38,217 bases of DNA from Podila epigama (taxonomy: Eukaryota; Mortierellomycota; Mortierellomycetes; Mortierellales; Mortierellaceae), in contig JAAAVE010000019.1 in NCBI GenBank assembly GCA_015679605.1, positions 1-38,217 of the forward strand, given 5' to 3'. The position numbers were made by a program, and so were the translations under genes. How positions within the stretch are numbered: position 1 is the stretch's first letter; each line of letters opens with the position of its first letter. The notes below the pieces were generated by a model. It saw nothing but the letters and a program-made list of their open reading frames with translations, ran no database searches and was not told the origin of the DNA. Of this stretch, positions 22,501-34,645 are shown piece by piece.

Positions 22501-23484
22501 GCGACCTGGAGGTGAGGCGTAAACCGACACTGGATCCCAAGAGTTCGAAGCGGCTTGCTCAATTGATGGGTATCATGTTTGACGGACTCTCTGTCGAGTT
22601 GAATAACTTTGCCGAATCAGGTGTCAAGAACGAGAGCATGTATGTGGTTTAATGGCTTTATGTGTGTGTGTGATTTACTTTTTTTGTGCATGAATGATCG
22701 CTTACCTCTTCTTTTTCTTCTCCTTCTTCTCTCTCGCTTCTTCGGTTGTGCCTAGTCAATGTGTTGGCATGTTGATCTCAGTGGAGCGTACACAAAAAGA
22801 GTTTGCGGATTCAGACCAGTTGCACTTGTTGACAATGTTGAGCCAGCTGCATACAAAGCTTGTAGGAATGTTTGAAAAGTATATTGAGGAACAGCTCAAG
22901 TTTATTGAGGAAGCTCGAGTCAAGGCCAAGAGAAAGGGTGTTCTTCCCTTTATGCGCATCTTTCCTGTAAGTGTCTTGTTCTATGCTTTCTCTCTCTCTT
23001 TTTTTTTCTATGGTCTGTAAACTCTATTGAGTCTACAATTGTTCTTGCTGCTTCCTTCTTTCTATTGTCGTTTATGTCCTTAATGTCGGACGTCATAATA
23101 TTATTTGAGGGAATGTACTGATGTCCGACGTTTGCATATCATATATAAATAGAGATACGCAGAGAGAATGGAGGCGCTGTTGGAAGGGAACGAGGATACT
23201 GAGGCACGCAAGCTGATTACGGGATCATATGATAAACTAGTGCGAATGATGTTTGAAAGTGTCGAGTCCGTAGCCAAGGAGACAGTTGACTTTGACGACA
23301 AAGAACAAGGATCGCATGTCGTCAATATCGAGAACATGCATCATTTCTACTCTGAGCTACGACAACGCAAGGCGACTGCACATCTGGAGAGCTTTATGAA
23401 GTATGCCAAGAGTTCCTATGAAAGTCATCTTGAGACTTATGTCCGAGGTGTGGTCCGACGATCGCTGTTGAAACTTCTCGTAAG

Positions 23485-23515
<31 letters not shown>

Positions 23516-23981
23516 TTTTATTCCGATATTTTGTGGTTGATTTTGTTTTTACGGTTGTCCTATTTTGCTTACATCTCTTCATATGTGTATGAATAATATA
23601 CACCATCCAATTGGAACTTGACTGTAGGACTTTTTCGATGGAGTGGAGGGTCTTGTCAAGACAAAAGCATCTGAGGATGTGGGTTTCCATCTGACATATA
23701 ACAAACAAGCACTCAAGAAGGTGGTTTCACAGTACCCAACATCGACAATACGCAAGGATCTGGCGCATTTATACAAGAAGGTGGAGAAACACTTTGCATC
23801 GTCAGAGGATGAGCAAGGTTTGCTCCAGGTAGCATGGCGTCATATCCAAGAAGAGTTTATCCGCCAACATGAGCGATTCTCACGTCTCATCCGTGAATGC
23901 TACCCAGATTCAGGTGTCCAGATGGAGTTTTCGATGAATGAGTTGTTGGCCATCTTTTCAGATATCGCCAAGAATCATTAA
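19547..23981 (+). CDS. SEC3: Exocyst complex subunit Sec3 (EXOC1)
   Basis: Eleven exons: 19547-19643, 19797-19943, 20065-20194, 20366-20453, 20562-20625, 20729-21768, 21890-22001, 22132-22639, 22756-22966, 23153-23479, 23628-23981 (1025 aa). Sec3 tethers secretory vesicles at sites of polar growth as part of the octameric exocyst. The N-terminus (VRQQLIQALF ... MLTYVKIFEE ... KANGKVRLHKVKK ... WHLDEIKSIENVDV ... INRPYAWVTDAPELKSDFL) is the PH-like domain that binds PIP2 and Rho GTPases. A disordered linker follows, then the helical Sec3 core with coiled coil (LDKGIEELDDMDNWLFMYRQELDSM), the PYRGLVVWLREMDPRRF block and the C-terminal CATCHR helices, with a poly-Gly insert. Two junctions are weak: the exon 3 donor (GTGCCT at 20195) and the AAG acceptor before 20729. 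I chose them because they keep frame and alignment. It converges on TEL2. Confidence 0.93.
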
Positions 23982-24084
23982 GTTTTTCTTGGATCATTTT
24001 TTTTCTTTTCTTTTTCACAAATACATTTTAGAACATTTTGTTTGCTTGTTATTGGCTGTCTCTTTTTTTGTTCTCTCCCATTGC
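23982..24084. other. Convergent 3' ends of SEC3 and TEL2
   Basis: Only 103 bp separate the stop codons of two long opposing genes. It is T-rich; their 3' UTRs probably overlap. Confidence 0.6.
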
Positions 24085-27000
24085 CTAAAAATTCATTTTG
24101 ACCAACTCAAAACAACGTTGCAGAAGCGCAGCGCAATACATTCTTGATTTGGTTTGTTGTTCCTGCTCTGAAGGATCCTCCCAAAGCTCCATCGCCCATT
24201 GTTGGATTTCTAAAATCTCGGGATAAAACTCGGCCAGTAGAATAGCGTCCGAGAGCGCTGAATTCGAGGGTGTTGTCAGGATTAAGAAATTGAAAAGGAT
24301 GACTTCAATGAGTTCTGGATTATAAGTGTGTCCATCCGACCCAAGTCCTGAGGATTCTCCCATGGGTCTTGAGAGAGTTGTTTGAACAGAGTTGGGTAGC
24401 TTGAGGCTCGTCAAGGGTGTTGAGAGAGTTGTAGCTTGATCAAACATGGCTGATATGGAGTCTGCAGTCAAGAATCTTGATGGTTGTGGAGGTGGAGTCA
24501 TTGTAGGAGGAGGGCTGTAATATCGAAGTGCAAGCAGGAACCGAAAGAGTTCTCTTGTCATGAGAACCAAATGCGTTGAGTTTCCTATTCATTTTTTGTT
24601 GTTGTTTGAAAAGACAAAAAAAAAATGTTTCCATAAGAATTGGACACTCAAAGGAGGTGGAAGAAAACCATCATTGCGTGACAAAAAAAAACATAAAGAT
24701 ATGAAGCACTCTTAGTAAACGTCTTTGCCTTACCAGCGTAATAAACAATGATACCAAGGGTCAGGACAAACTTCTTGAGAACCATGACAGGCGCTCGTTG
24801 GAGGACATCAAACCCTTGTTCCTTGCCTGGGCCACGATTACCGCCCCAACGACCTAGCAAACCAGCCAAGAATACGGGCGCGAGATTGGCAAAGGGGTTG
24901 GCCTTGGGTGGTGCTCGACGTGCTTCAATCTCTGACTTGTTCGAGAACCGACGTGTCTTGTCCATTGAGATGGCTGTGGTAATGGAATCAAAAGTCATTG
25001 GTTGAAGCCCCTTGCCCTTTTCTCGACTTGATGACGTCGTCGTTGTAACAGGACCAGGGGTATGTGGTCCCGTTTCTGGTGTGGGTGGTGCTGCCGAGTT
25101 TCCTGAAAGCTCTTGCGCGCCTAATCCTAATGCAGTCAGAATATTTAACCTCTGACCTAATGAATTTTTCTTTTCGTAAAACTCGAATGTCAAAACTCTA
25201 TGACAAAAGGTGTGGTAGGAGGAATTAGACAAGTTGATGGGCATTGTTACACATGCACAAAGACATGATAGAACCATTGTTCATTTTCACTTTACCCAGA
25301 CGCATGGATGGGCGAGGTAGCTACCAGAGCCACCAACGCATTCTCTCGATTTTTGAAGAACCCGTCAAGCTCAAACGTATCTTGCATTTGGATCAATGTC
25401 CTTGTCAATTGCTCCGCATATTCATCTAAACATGTGAGTGAGATATAGAAAGAAGTGTAGAGAAAAGATACTTGGTTAGAAATAAATCTCTGGGTGCTGC
25501 TCTATGAAAGTGAGCTAAATGCACTTTAAGGTGAAAAAGAAAAAGAAAACAGAGCGTAATTCACAATACTAAGTTCAATAGTGCCAGCCTTGCGTCGAAT
25601 AAGTTCAGCTGCCTTGTTCAAGCCCATTTCAGCTTTGGCTCGGTCTTCACTTGCCCGAAGGTACGTGTTCAAGTCCATGAGGTAGATAGGAGCAGCCACC
25701 TTGGGCTTTTGGAGCACATCTGCATCTTCATCTACATCAGACTCTTCCTCCATAGCATATGGTTGAAGATCATCCTCATCGTTGTCATCGTTGTCATCAT
25801 CATCATCGTCATCATCATCGGATTCCGACCCAGAGTCGACAGTGGTTCGTGTACGTGGGACAATGGCGTCTGGGTCCTCTTCATCGTCGTCATCTTCTTG
25901 TTGCTCTTCTTCCTCATTATCCATTTCTTCACGGTTTTGACCTGGTGATGATTGAGTGTCCTTTCTATCCGCCGCCTGCGTCTCCGTAGTAACAGATGTT
26001 CGATGATGGTCGCTCACAGTATCTGGTACTGGAGAGAATGGCTTACATCCATCTTTAAGTGACACAAGTAACCTTGCGAACCAGATATGGGGCTGGCTTC
26101 CATCCAAGTCAAAATCTGCTGCCGACCCAACTGTGCTGGTCACCTTTGAAATTTCCTCCGCAAGAATCTAGCAGCAACAAACAGCGACAACGTTTTGAAT
26201 NNNNNNNNNNNNNNNNNNNNNNNNNNNNNNNNNNNNNNNNNNNNAAAAAAAAAAAAAAAAAAAAAAAAACTTACCAATCCAAGCGCCTTTTGTTGAAAGT
26301 TTTCAAGGTCTAGCCAGTTCGACATGCCCTGTGCGAAAAGAGATGCTACTTCCCTGCCTGTAAGGACATCTGCTTGAAAATATCCGAGCATCAACAATAG
26401 TTGGTACGATATAACTTATGGAGCCAACAAAAAAAATAAGAGTCAGTACTTTTTTTTTGGAATAAAACATTGCTCTTTTGTATATATTTGCTGAAGCCAG
26501 GCAAAAAAAAAGAGTTGGAGTCTTACATTGCTGGTAAGCGATAGATGAATGCTTGACGAATTGTGAGTCGGACCATATTGATAACGCTGTCTTGAACGTA
26601 TGATACAAGACTGAATCTATTCGTTGTTCCCCCAACCATTCATTCACCGCGACAATAAATAAAACATAGATGTGGTTTTAGAGAGACGTTTTTGAAAGTC
26701 TACTTGTCCAATCTCTCAAAAAAAAACACACACACACACAGACACACTCACTCACTCACCTTCTGAGGCTTGAACATCCTTGGGCCAGCCAGTTTGCACA
26801 CAGATGAGGGTCCTGAGCACACTCGTGCTATATACTTTTCCTTGTCTTAGGACTAGACCGATCATGTCATTGTTGTTATTTGAGGCACCATCGTCCTCCG
26901 TGCCGTCTCTCCCTTCCTCTTCTTCCACCCCAAATCCAAGGTGAATCAGAAGCTTCGCTGCCTTGTGGACTCGAGACAATTGCTCTTCAGATGAATACGT

Positions 27001-28449
27001 CGGTTTTTCTTTAAATTTCGAATGCGTTCCTATCCTGTCGCCACTCTTGTTCCCACTGACAGCGTTCTTTTCATCTCCGAAATCCAGTTGCGACGATTGT
27101 AACTGCTCCACAAGAGTGATCAGCACTTGCTGTGTAATACCCGATGTGCAATGAGAGAGCGCCCCTCGCCAGCCGAGACCTTGACCTTTACTCTTCTGTT
27201 TCGCTACAGTGTTTGATTCGTCCCAGAGGCTAGCGATCATAACCTTTACCATGATGCCTAGAGCGTATATTCATTGCGAAAATAAAAGGAGATGAGTAAA
27301 GACTTTTTACCACAAGTAGGAACCTTTTTTTTTTCTTCTCTCTCGTTTCTGACCACTTCAGCAGCAATAAAAAAAAAAGATGTATAGTGTACCTCCATGT
27401 CCAAGGCGCATAAATTTGGCCATAATAACGGCCGCTGAATAGGGCCAACGTGAAAGTTCTTCAGGCGCGATGGAAGAGTCTCCTCTGCTACCAAGGATAT
27501 TCTGCAACTGCTTGGCTTGCCTCTCAAAGAATAGTGTATCTTGGAAGCAAGGGTCAAGATCCTGATCGCGTCGGGATCCCAGTTGGCCTGCCATACCGAG
27601 AACGTTTGAGACACGGGTTGGTATTGAGTAAAGCTTTGATATGAATGTGTCCCATGAGGTCGTCCATTCAGCATACGACGAGGTAGCAAAAGAAGAGGAA
27701 GAAGAAGAATTGAAATGTCGCACAGAGGATCGTTGGAAAAGGCACATGCCGTGATGATAGTCCTGCAAAGTGAAAGTAAGCATCTGTTTCCGTAATAGAC
27801 GCAGGATTGTCTGGCTTAGGAAGGAATGCTGTTCCTGGAAACGATGATTGAGTCGCCCGACCAAGATCTGGACCGCCACGGCTGCAATGCAACTGTTCAG
27901 ATCATAATCCCATGTTTGTCCTTGCTGCTGCTGTTGCTGTTGCTCATTTGGAGGATGTTTCTTGGCAAGGCCCTGACGCGGAGTGATAACAGGCGGGACA
28001 AAATAGCTTTCAAAGAGCAAAGTCTGTTGCGCCGAGGTCAAGGCGCTAAGCCAATCCACTGTGATATGATCGAGAAGAAATTCAAGATGGCTTGACAAGT
28101 TGTGTTGAATAAAACAAAGTCGCATCGTCCTTAATCTGGTATCATGATGATTGTTGCTGTTATGATTATTCTTCTTCTCCTCCTCTTCCTTGACACTCTC
28201 TCCTCCTCCTGGTCCTGCCCATTGTGGAAGTGATGCCATCTCTGTTTGAGAATGGGCATTTGTTGGAATTAACCCAAGGAAATGTAATGGTTCCGCCAGG
28301 ACACGCATCACTGCGGTCATGGAAGGTGCTGGTGCACGGAGCTGAGAATGCAGATCAGCCATATAGGCTGATATACCTTCCCCTGACTCAACGACATTAC
28401 TCATTGTCGACAAAAAAGTATCACAATCAATTGATGAACAGAAAAGCAT
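24085..28449 (-). CDS. TEL2: Telomere length regulation protein Tel2 (TELO2), TTT complex
   Basis: Eight exons: 28449-27393, 27257-26760, 26610-26527, 26414-26275, 26167-25570, 25425-25296, 25197-24734, 24584-24085 (1156 aa). Tel2 with Tti1 and Tti2 is an Hsp90 co-chaperone maturing PIKK kinases such as TOR, ATM and ATR. The N-terminal alpha-solenoid includes ISKLYSIPTRVSNVLG and FISYQLLLMLGYFQAD. The conserved Tel2 domain (about 750-860) has APIYLMDLNTYLRASED, AAELIRRK, FELDGFFKNRENALVALVA and the SLGQRLNILTALGLGAQELS block. The C-terminus has LMTRELFRFLLALRYYS. An acidic linker (about 674-742) contains SESDDDD and ESDVDED, plausible CK2 sites for R2TP binding by analogy with human TELO2. 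The start is the first ATG (28449); a second Met is at 28404. An assembly gap lies in intron 4 and does not touch coding sequence. One acceptor (before 26414) is AAG. Confidence 0.92.
26201..26244. other. Assembly gap (44 N) next to a poly(A) run
   Basis: 44 Ns followed by 25 As (26245-26269), all inside TEL2 intron 4, between the exons ending at 26275 and starting at 26167. A homopolymer sequencing failure is likely. True gap length is unknown. Confidence 0.95.
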
Positions 28450-28780
28450 TTCTTCTTTTTCTCCAACTGAAGGAAAAAAAGAGAGTGGAGATTTGATCAA
28501 CACACTTGCCTTATTAGGAAGGTGCCTAATTCTCAAGGCCTACCAAACCCTTTGGAAGGGGTTCTCAAGTTGAAGACCGAACCACACACGACGGACAAAA
28601 CACGCGTTTTAATCTTGCCATGGTATTGCAACGCGTCGTGAAAGATGCTATGTTTTTTTTGTGTATTTACTTTTTTTTTTATTTCAGTAACTTTACTGGA
28701 TGTTGTGGACATATTCTTTTATAAAAACATACACTACGTGTTATAAGAAGTCTAACCACAAAAATCCAGTTTTTTTTTCT
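28450..28780. other. Spacer between TEL2 and the kinase-ankyrin gene
   Basis: 331 bp holding the TEL2 leader and the 3' flank of the kinase-ankyrin gene, both on the minus strand. T runs only; no gene. Confidence 0.5.
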
Positions 28781-31700
28781 TTAGCGAAAGCCAAAAACAT
28801 CGTTCTTGAGGGCACCGAGCGAATTGATGATGAGAACATCACCTTGACCCGGTGTTGATGACGACGCCTTGCCAGTTGCTTTTTGCTGGTTGTGAGGGGT
28901 ATTATTGTTGTTGTTGTTGTTGTTGCTCGCGTTCATGTTCACGCTGCCAAGGTTACTGTTGCTGCAGTTATTGTTGTTGTTGTTGTTGTTGTGGCTACTG
29001 ATACTGCTGCTGCTGGCACTACCATTGCCATGAATAGGAACACCACAACTCTCCAAAAACTCGAGTGCATACATCGTCTGATCCACAGTCTTCATATCCG
29101 GTGTCCGTTGCACTCGCAGGATACAATCCTGTGCCAATTGAATCCTTCGCACCTTGCCATCTTTGCCTGTCCAATCAGACAACATATTCTTGAACAACGG
29201 CTTTGAATTCTTGTCAGGTCCATTGGCTTTGGAACACAGCTCAAGTGCACGCTTGACCGAATCCGGTGCAGACGACTGCAAATCATTCTCCAACAGGAAC
29301 CATGCACTCATCACCCGCAAGTTCTCTGCCGCTATGGCCAGTGCATTCCGCTTCTTGCTGATCGTCAGACTCGGGTCAGCGCCATAAAGCAACAACATTT
29401 GCACAATCTCTTCATCATCCATTCGCTCGAGAATGGCATGCAATGGGGTCGCCTTCTTCCAGTCTCGCGCATTCACATCCGCTCCCTTCTTGAGCAACAA
29501 CTCCATCACTGGCGCTGGATCTTTACAGTACTGGATAGCATAGTGCAATGGCGTCCGCTGCGATTGATTCGGTTGATCGACTGCATTGACTTGTGCCCCA
29601 TGACGGAAGAGAACCCTGATCGATTCAATCAAAACCTTTGTCGACACAACCTTTGTGTTCTGAAGCAACATCATCAAGGGCGTCCGCTTCTTGCCATCAC
29701 GATTATTCGTATCTGCACCAGCCTTGCACAGGTACTGGATCCCTTCCAAGGGGTCTGGATACTGCTCGCAGATGAAATGGAGCACTGTCATACCATTGTG
29801 ATCACCTCGATCCAAGACTGCACCATAGGAATGAAGCAATCGGATGGTTTCGAGTGGGCGACGCGAGCGAGCTGCGACCAAGATGGGTGTCGGGTGAGGA
29901 AAGAATCCATTCGATTCGTGGATCAGTCTAGGAAACAGCTTGAGCATCCGTTCAACTGTCACATGGTCGCTCTGCGTCACTGCGGTGAAAAAGTCTGTTG
30001 GCTCATCTGCCTGAAGGTCCTTGTACGGATCAGAGAGACTGTAGAAATTGTCCAACTTGACACGGGGCTTGGTGGTTGGCGTTGTACCACTGCTGGCTCC
30101 CATTGAATTCAAAGTCGCAGTTGAACCCGTTGTGGCTGTGGAGGATGAGGACTCTTTGGAGGGTTGAAGCTGAGGGCGGGATCCATGAGTCTCCACGTTT
30201 GTCGGCTTTGTTGGTTCCACGTCCAGGCTGTCTTCTGATAAACGCGTAAAGTCGTCTAATATTAGGAAAAACAAGGAGGATTCTTAAATGATTGTTTCCC
30301 TTACTTTCCATTAAAGGGCACGTATAAAAAAAAAGTCATAATAAAACAAGAAAGAGGTACTCACTGCTAATATCACGGCGACCCCATGAAGCTTCAACGA
30401 CAGGAAAGAATCCTTGACCACCACCACCGCGGTTCATGGCAATGGCTGCGGAATTCATCACACTCTGGCAGGGAGCAGGGCTGTTAGATCGTGGAACAAG
30501 GCCAGGACTTGGGCTGGGACTGAGACTAGGGCTTGGGCTGGGGCTGGATCGAGGGCTGAGGCTAGGACTTGGGCTGCGATTCATATCCATCAACCGACTG
30601 AGACGGACATCTCTCCGAACAAATTCTGGACTGTTAGACCGCTGCAAGAGGAGTTGACTCGGGGGTAAAATGCTGTTCTTTGGGTTGGGGACATAGGCAT
30701 TGTCGACCGAATGTTTGACATAGTTCCGTGCATCGTTGTCGATGGCGGCCAAATCCACGACCACTGGATTCTTTCGCTCTGTCAAAAACGAAATGGGTCT
30801 AAAGTCTCTACGTGTGTTGGATGGCGCACCTGCTTCTGACACGGGCTCGGGCACGATATCCTTGGGCGATCTATCGTTTCCGGAGGATGGTGTTGCGGAA
30901 GGAGATGCAGTAGGTGACGATGCAGGCGATGAGTGAGCAGAAGCGGAACCTTCAGACGATGCAGGTGATTGTGTTGCAGGTGATGTCGATGAAACAGAAG
31001 AGACGGATGGGGTCAGCGTCGAGTTGGACTCTCCTGGCAAGAATGTTGGTCGCTTGACCCAGTGGGGTGGGCTTAATGGGGTAACAACTGGGAAGCCCAT
31101 GGGGATCTGACGTGCAGGAGTGGGTCGGCCAGTCTCAGGAAGGGTTGCGTTTGCGTTATTCGCGGTTGTGTTTGCGTTCGCATTCACGTTTACGTTTCCA
31201 GCGTCAGCTCCGGTACCTGCTGTTGTCAGCGATTTGGCAGGGGTGATCTCTGGACTCTTTGTTTTTGGGGTATAAGTGGTCGTTGGGACATAGGTGACGG
31301 GTGCTGCTGGATGGTTCCGTGACGATGGCGCTCCGCTTGTTGTCGGAGGTGGACCTGGTGGTGGAGCTACTGGTGAGAAGGTGGAGGGGGCAGGCGTTGT
31401 AGGAGGTTTTGGAATCGGACCCAGATTGGGCGAGGGTGAAGGTGAAGCCGAGGGCGAGGGCGAGGGCGTTGGCAAGGGTGGAGCCCCTGGTGGAGGCTTG
31501 GGAATGCCGACCATCCTGGCTGGGGGAGAGATCGTTTTGGATGGTTTGGGGTTTTGTGCGTTGCGCATCCTTGGAGGGGATATAACACCAACACGACCGC
31601 CTGCTGCAGGTGAGATCACACGCGGTGAGTTGGAGTGTCCTGCGACTGCGTTAGGGGGCGGTGGTGGGGCGCCTGGTGGTGGAGGTGAGATGGTGGAGAT

Positions 31701-34645
31701 TGTGCGCGCAATCTTGAGTTTGCTGAGCACCGATGCCATGGAAATGCCGTTGGCCAATGCCAGTGCAGCTGTTTCGGGCAGTTTGTTCATGCTGTTATCC
31801 AAGACTGGTGGAGGGCCAACCCTGGGCATGGTTGGATGTGGTGGATCTGCAGAGGGTGGTGAGTTGAGATCCAGTCCACTGAAGGTCGGAATAGGTGGCA
31901 GATACTGAGGCCCTTGTTTATCAGTAGCAGAGGAAGACTGTGCTGCTGTTGGTCCCGCTTGTGCTGTTGGTGTTGTCGCTGGTGGTTCTACCGTTGTTGC
32001 CGCTACTGGTGCCGCCACGGGTGCCGCTGAGGCGACTGCGGAAGGAACAGATGGAGTTGTGAGCGCATTGTCTGTCGCTCCATTACTACTGACAGCGTTT
32101 TCGTTCATTTGTGCTTGCGCGGGTGCATCGACTGTTGGTCCAACCTGAGGTTGCGATGGTGCTCTGCTCGCCTTGTTGTTATTGGTGGCAGTAGTGCTGC
32201 TGCTGCTGCTCCCTGCTTTGACTGGACTAGGACTCCGAGGGTGAGTTTGAGTACTGCCTCCATTGCCTTGGCTGTGGTTGAGGATATAGTTGTTTGCTGC
32301 GTGCGGGGGACTATTGCTGATAGGAGTTTCTGTTGGCAATGGCTCCCCTAGGATGGAGACACGCGCTCCGGAACGGTCTTGGCGGATGGGAACTGAGGGG
32401 ATATCTTGGTGATAAGACAGTGGCGCCATGCCTTGGCCGATGGACTGTCGTACACTGGTGGGCCGGATGAGTGTCTGTTGAGACGCGGAGCCAACAACGG
32501 ATGCGCTGTTCTCGGGTGAGTCGCTTTCGTGGGTGGCAACGGTGCTGGGGGCGACAATGGAACCACTGGAGAGGGGTCTCGGTGGCCTTGGTGATCTGGG
32601 CCGAGGGGCGGCAGGTCTTGGGCTGACCTGTTCAGCAGCAAGGAGTTCGACGAGTTCGGAGAGGACAATGTCCATCTGAGGCCTGTTTTGTGGTAGACCA
32701 TCCCAGCAACGTCTGTAGAGCATTTCATACTCGACGGCCGTGCCGAGCACGGTCTTTTCACGACAACCGGCGATGATGTTGACGGCCAGCATGACATCCT
32801 GCAGTTGAGACTCGAAGGGGATGGCACAGCTGGAGAGTTCCCAAAGGATGACACCTAGACTGTAGATGTCACATTTGGCGGTGTAGGTGATGTTTGGGTT
32901 CTGCATGCGTTCTGGGGCGACATAAGGGACGACACCGAAGAGGCCGGCCTTTGTGGTGTAGATGGTCTTGTTGACACTCTTGCTGAGGCCAAAGTCAGTG
33001 ATGAGGGCCTTGCCGCCTGTGTCAATGAGGATGTTGCGGGAGTGGAGGTCGGTATGGAAGATATTTTCGCGATGGATAAAGTCGAGGCCACTGGCAACCT
33101 CCCAGGCGAGGCGGTATTTGGTGAGCCAGGTGATGGTGATATTCTGGGTTTCGAGATAATCTTGCAGGCAGCCATTTTCAGCAAACTGCATGACAATGCA
33201 GGTGTCTTGAGTGAGTGGATGTTTTGTGATGCCAAAGAACTTTACAATGTAATTGGAGTCGTGCACTTGCTTGTGCATCTTGAGCTGTTGGTTTGTTCCA
33301 TCATTGGGTCAGGGTCAGACCAAGGGCGAAAGAGCGAAGAAGGGGGTTGTATATTGTCGAGATGGAAAGTGAGTGAGTGAGTGAATGTGTGTGTTAACAT
33401 AGAGAGAAGAAAGTGAGAAGAAGGCAATGTTAGTAAAAAGAATGATCGAGGAAAAGAAGGAGTAGGTCGAAATAAAACTTGATCGGCCCATTGACATATC
33501 CCATTGACATATCATCATGTCCGTCCGTTGTCACGGAAAAAGAAAACACGGAGACAGAAAAAGGGAGGATTGAAAAGCCCATCGTCTATCGTCGTACTTG
33601 ATTGAATGGCCCAACGCCCTATTGTTGTTATTGCTCATTCATTGCCCATTTGCCATTTGCCCTATTACCAGGAATCAAGCAACAGCCAAGAAGAAGATGA
33701 AGAAAAAAACCAAATCCAACCAAGCCAAAACCAAACTAACCCAATCTCCAAAGGTAAACATCCATCTCATGAACGTGGGCACACGGACAGCACATTGTCA
33801 AAGAGACAAACACGACGCAAAAACAAATACACGCACTTGTTGACACGCTTGGTGAAGGTCGACTTGTTCCATTAGTTTGTTGCTAATTGGGTATGGTATC
33901 CAATGGGCGTCCATTGGCGATGCACCCGTCTATTGTTCTTTCTGCCCATCCATATTATCCGCACTGTTCAATCACCTCTCTGCTCTCGTTTTGTTTTTTC
34001 TTATTTTTCTTATTGTTGTTGTGTTTCCAATGCGTAGAGCTGGAAATCGCATCCGAGAAACGGAAGCGTGTGGTTGGGTTGTAGTGCACGCCGTGGATGG
34101 TCGGATATCGCCATCGCCATCGGCCATTGCAATCCTTATCCCCCTTCATTAACTCTATCTGACCAAGATACATGAACACCGCACGAATCTTTATCTTTTT
34201 CACCATCTCTCTCTCTCCCTCCCTCTCCCTTCGTTCTCTCGCATGCACTTTTTTTTATACTTTTTTTCCCTCAGAACCGTTGAACAATTGGGAGAAAAGG
34301 GAGGATGGATGACAAGTGGGGGAAGGATATGGAATGGAGAAATAAGAAATAAGAAATAAAATAAAAAGTGAGGTTAACAAGGTTAACCTTTTTTTTACTT
34401 ACCTCTTTGATGAGATCATTCGTGTTATGTTGTTCCTTGATGGCGACATGCATGTTGCGCCAGGCACCGAGATGGATCGTGCCCGAACCACCTTTGGCCA
34501 CGTTATATTTGACCTTTGTGATCTCTGAGAATGGAATCTGCCGCACATGTTTGTCCTTGACAGCATTCTTGAGCCATTCCTCTGCTCGCGACTTTGTCTT
34601 TGATTGTGCATTGGCCGTCCGGTCATTGGCCATCTTTGTGGCCAT
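28781..34645 (-). CDS. TKL-type protein kinase with proline-rich linker and C-terminal ankyrin repeats
   Basis: Three exons: 34645-34403, 33284-30365, 30255-28781 (1545 aa). Exon 1 codes the kinase N-lobe: glycine loop AKGGSGTIHLG (50-60) and catalytic Lys70 in VAIKEQ. Exon 2 carries HTDLHSRNIL (Asp160, HRD changed to HTD), DFGLSK (Asp178), VPYVAPE and DIYSLGVILWELSS, as in tyrosine-kinase-like kinases. Residues about 315-1050 are Pro/Ser/Ala-rich and disordered, with FH1-like polyproline (minus strand, about 31640-31690) and many Ser-Pro sites. Exon 3 codes about five ankyrin repeats (about 1143-1373; motifs TVLHFICEQYP, TPLMMLL, TPLHYAIQY, ATPLHAILERM), then a helical block and two poly-Asn runs. 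Membrane segments are absent. It is probably a cytosolic signalling kinase or scaffold; partners are unknown. Intron 1 is 1118 nt, ten times the local norm, and splits the ATP-binding lobe. Confidence 0.85.
33285..34402 (-). other. Unusually long first intron (1118 nt) of the kinase-ankyrin gene
   Basis: Bounded by a GTAAGT donor and CAG acceptor in phase 0. No convincing gene lies inside on either strand. It contains an inverted CCAATGG pair at 33900-33917 and CT/CA-rich stretches. It could hold an internal promoter. Confidence 0.6.
33900..33917. promoter_or_regulatory. Inverted CCAAT-box pair
   Basis: CCAATGG (33900-33906), a 4-bp spacer, then CCATTGG (33911-33917): perfect 7-bp inverted arms with a CCAAT core on each strand. 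It is a candidate site for a CCAAT-binding (HAP/NF-Y) factor; function is inferred. Confidence 0.45.
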
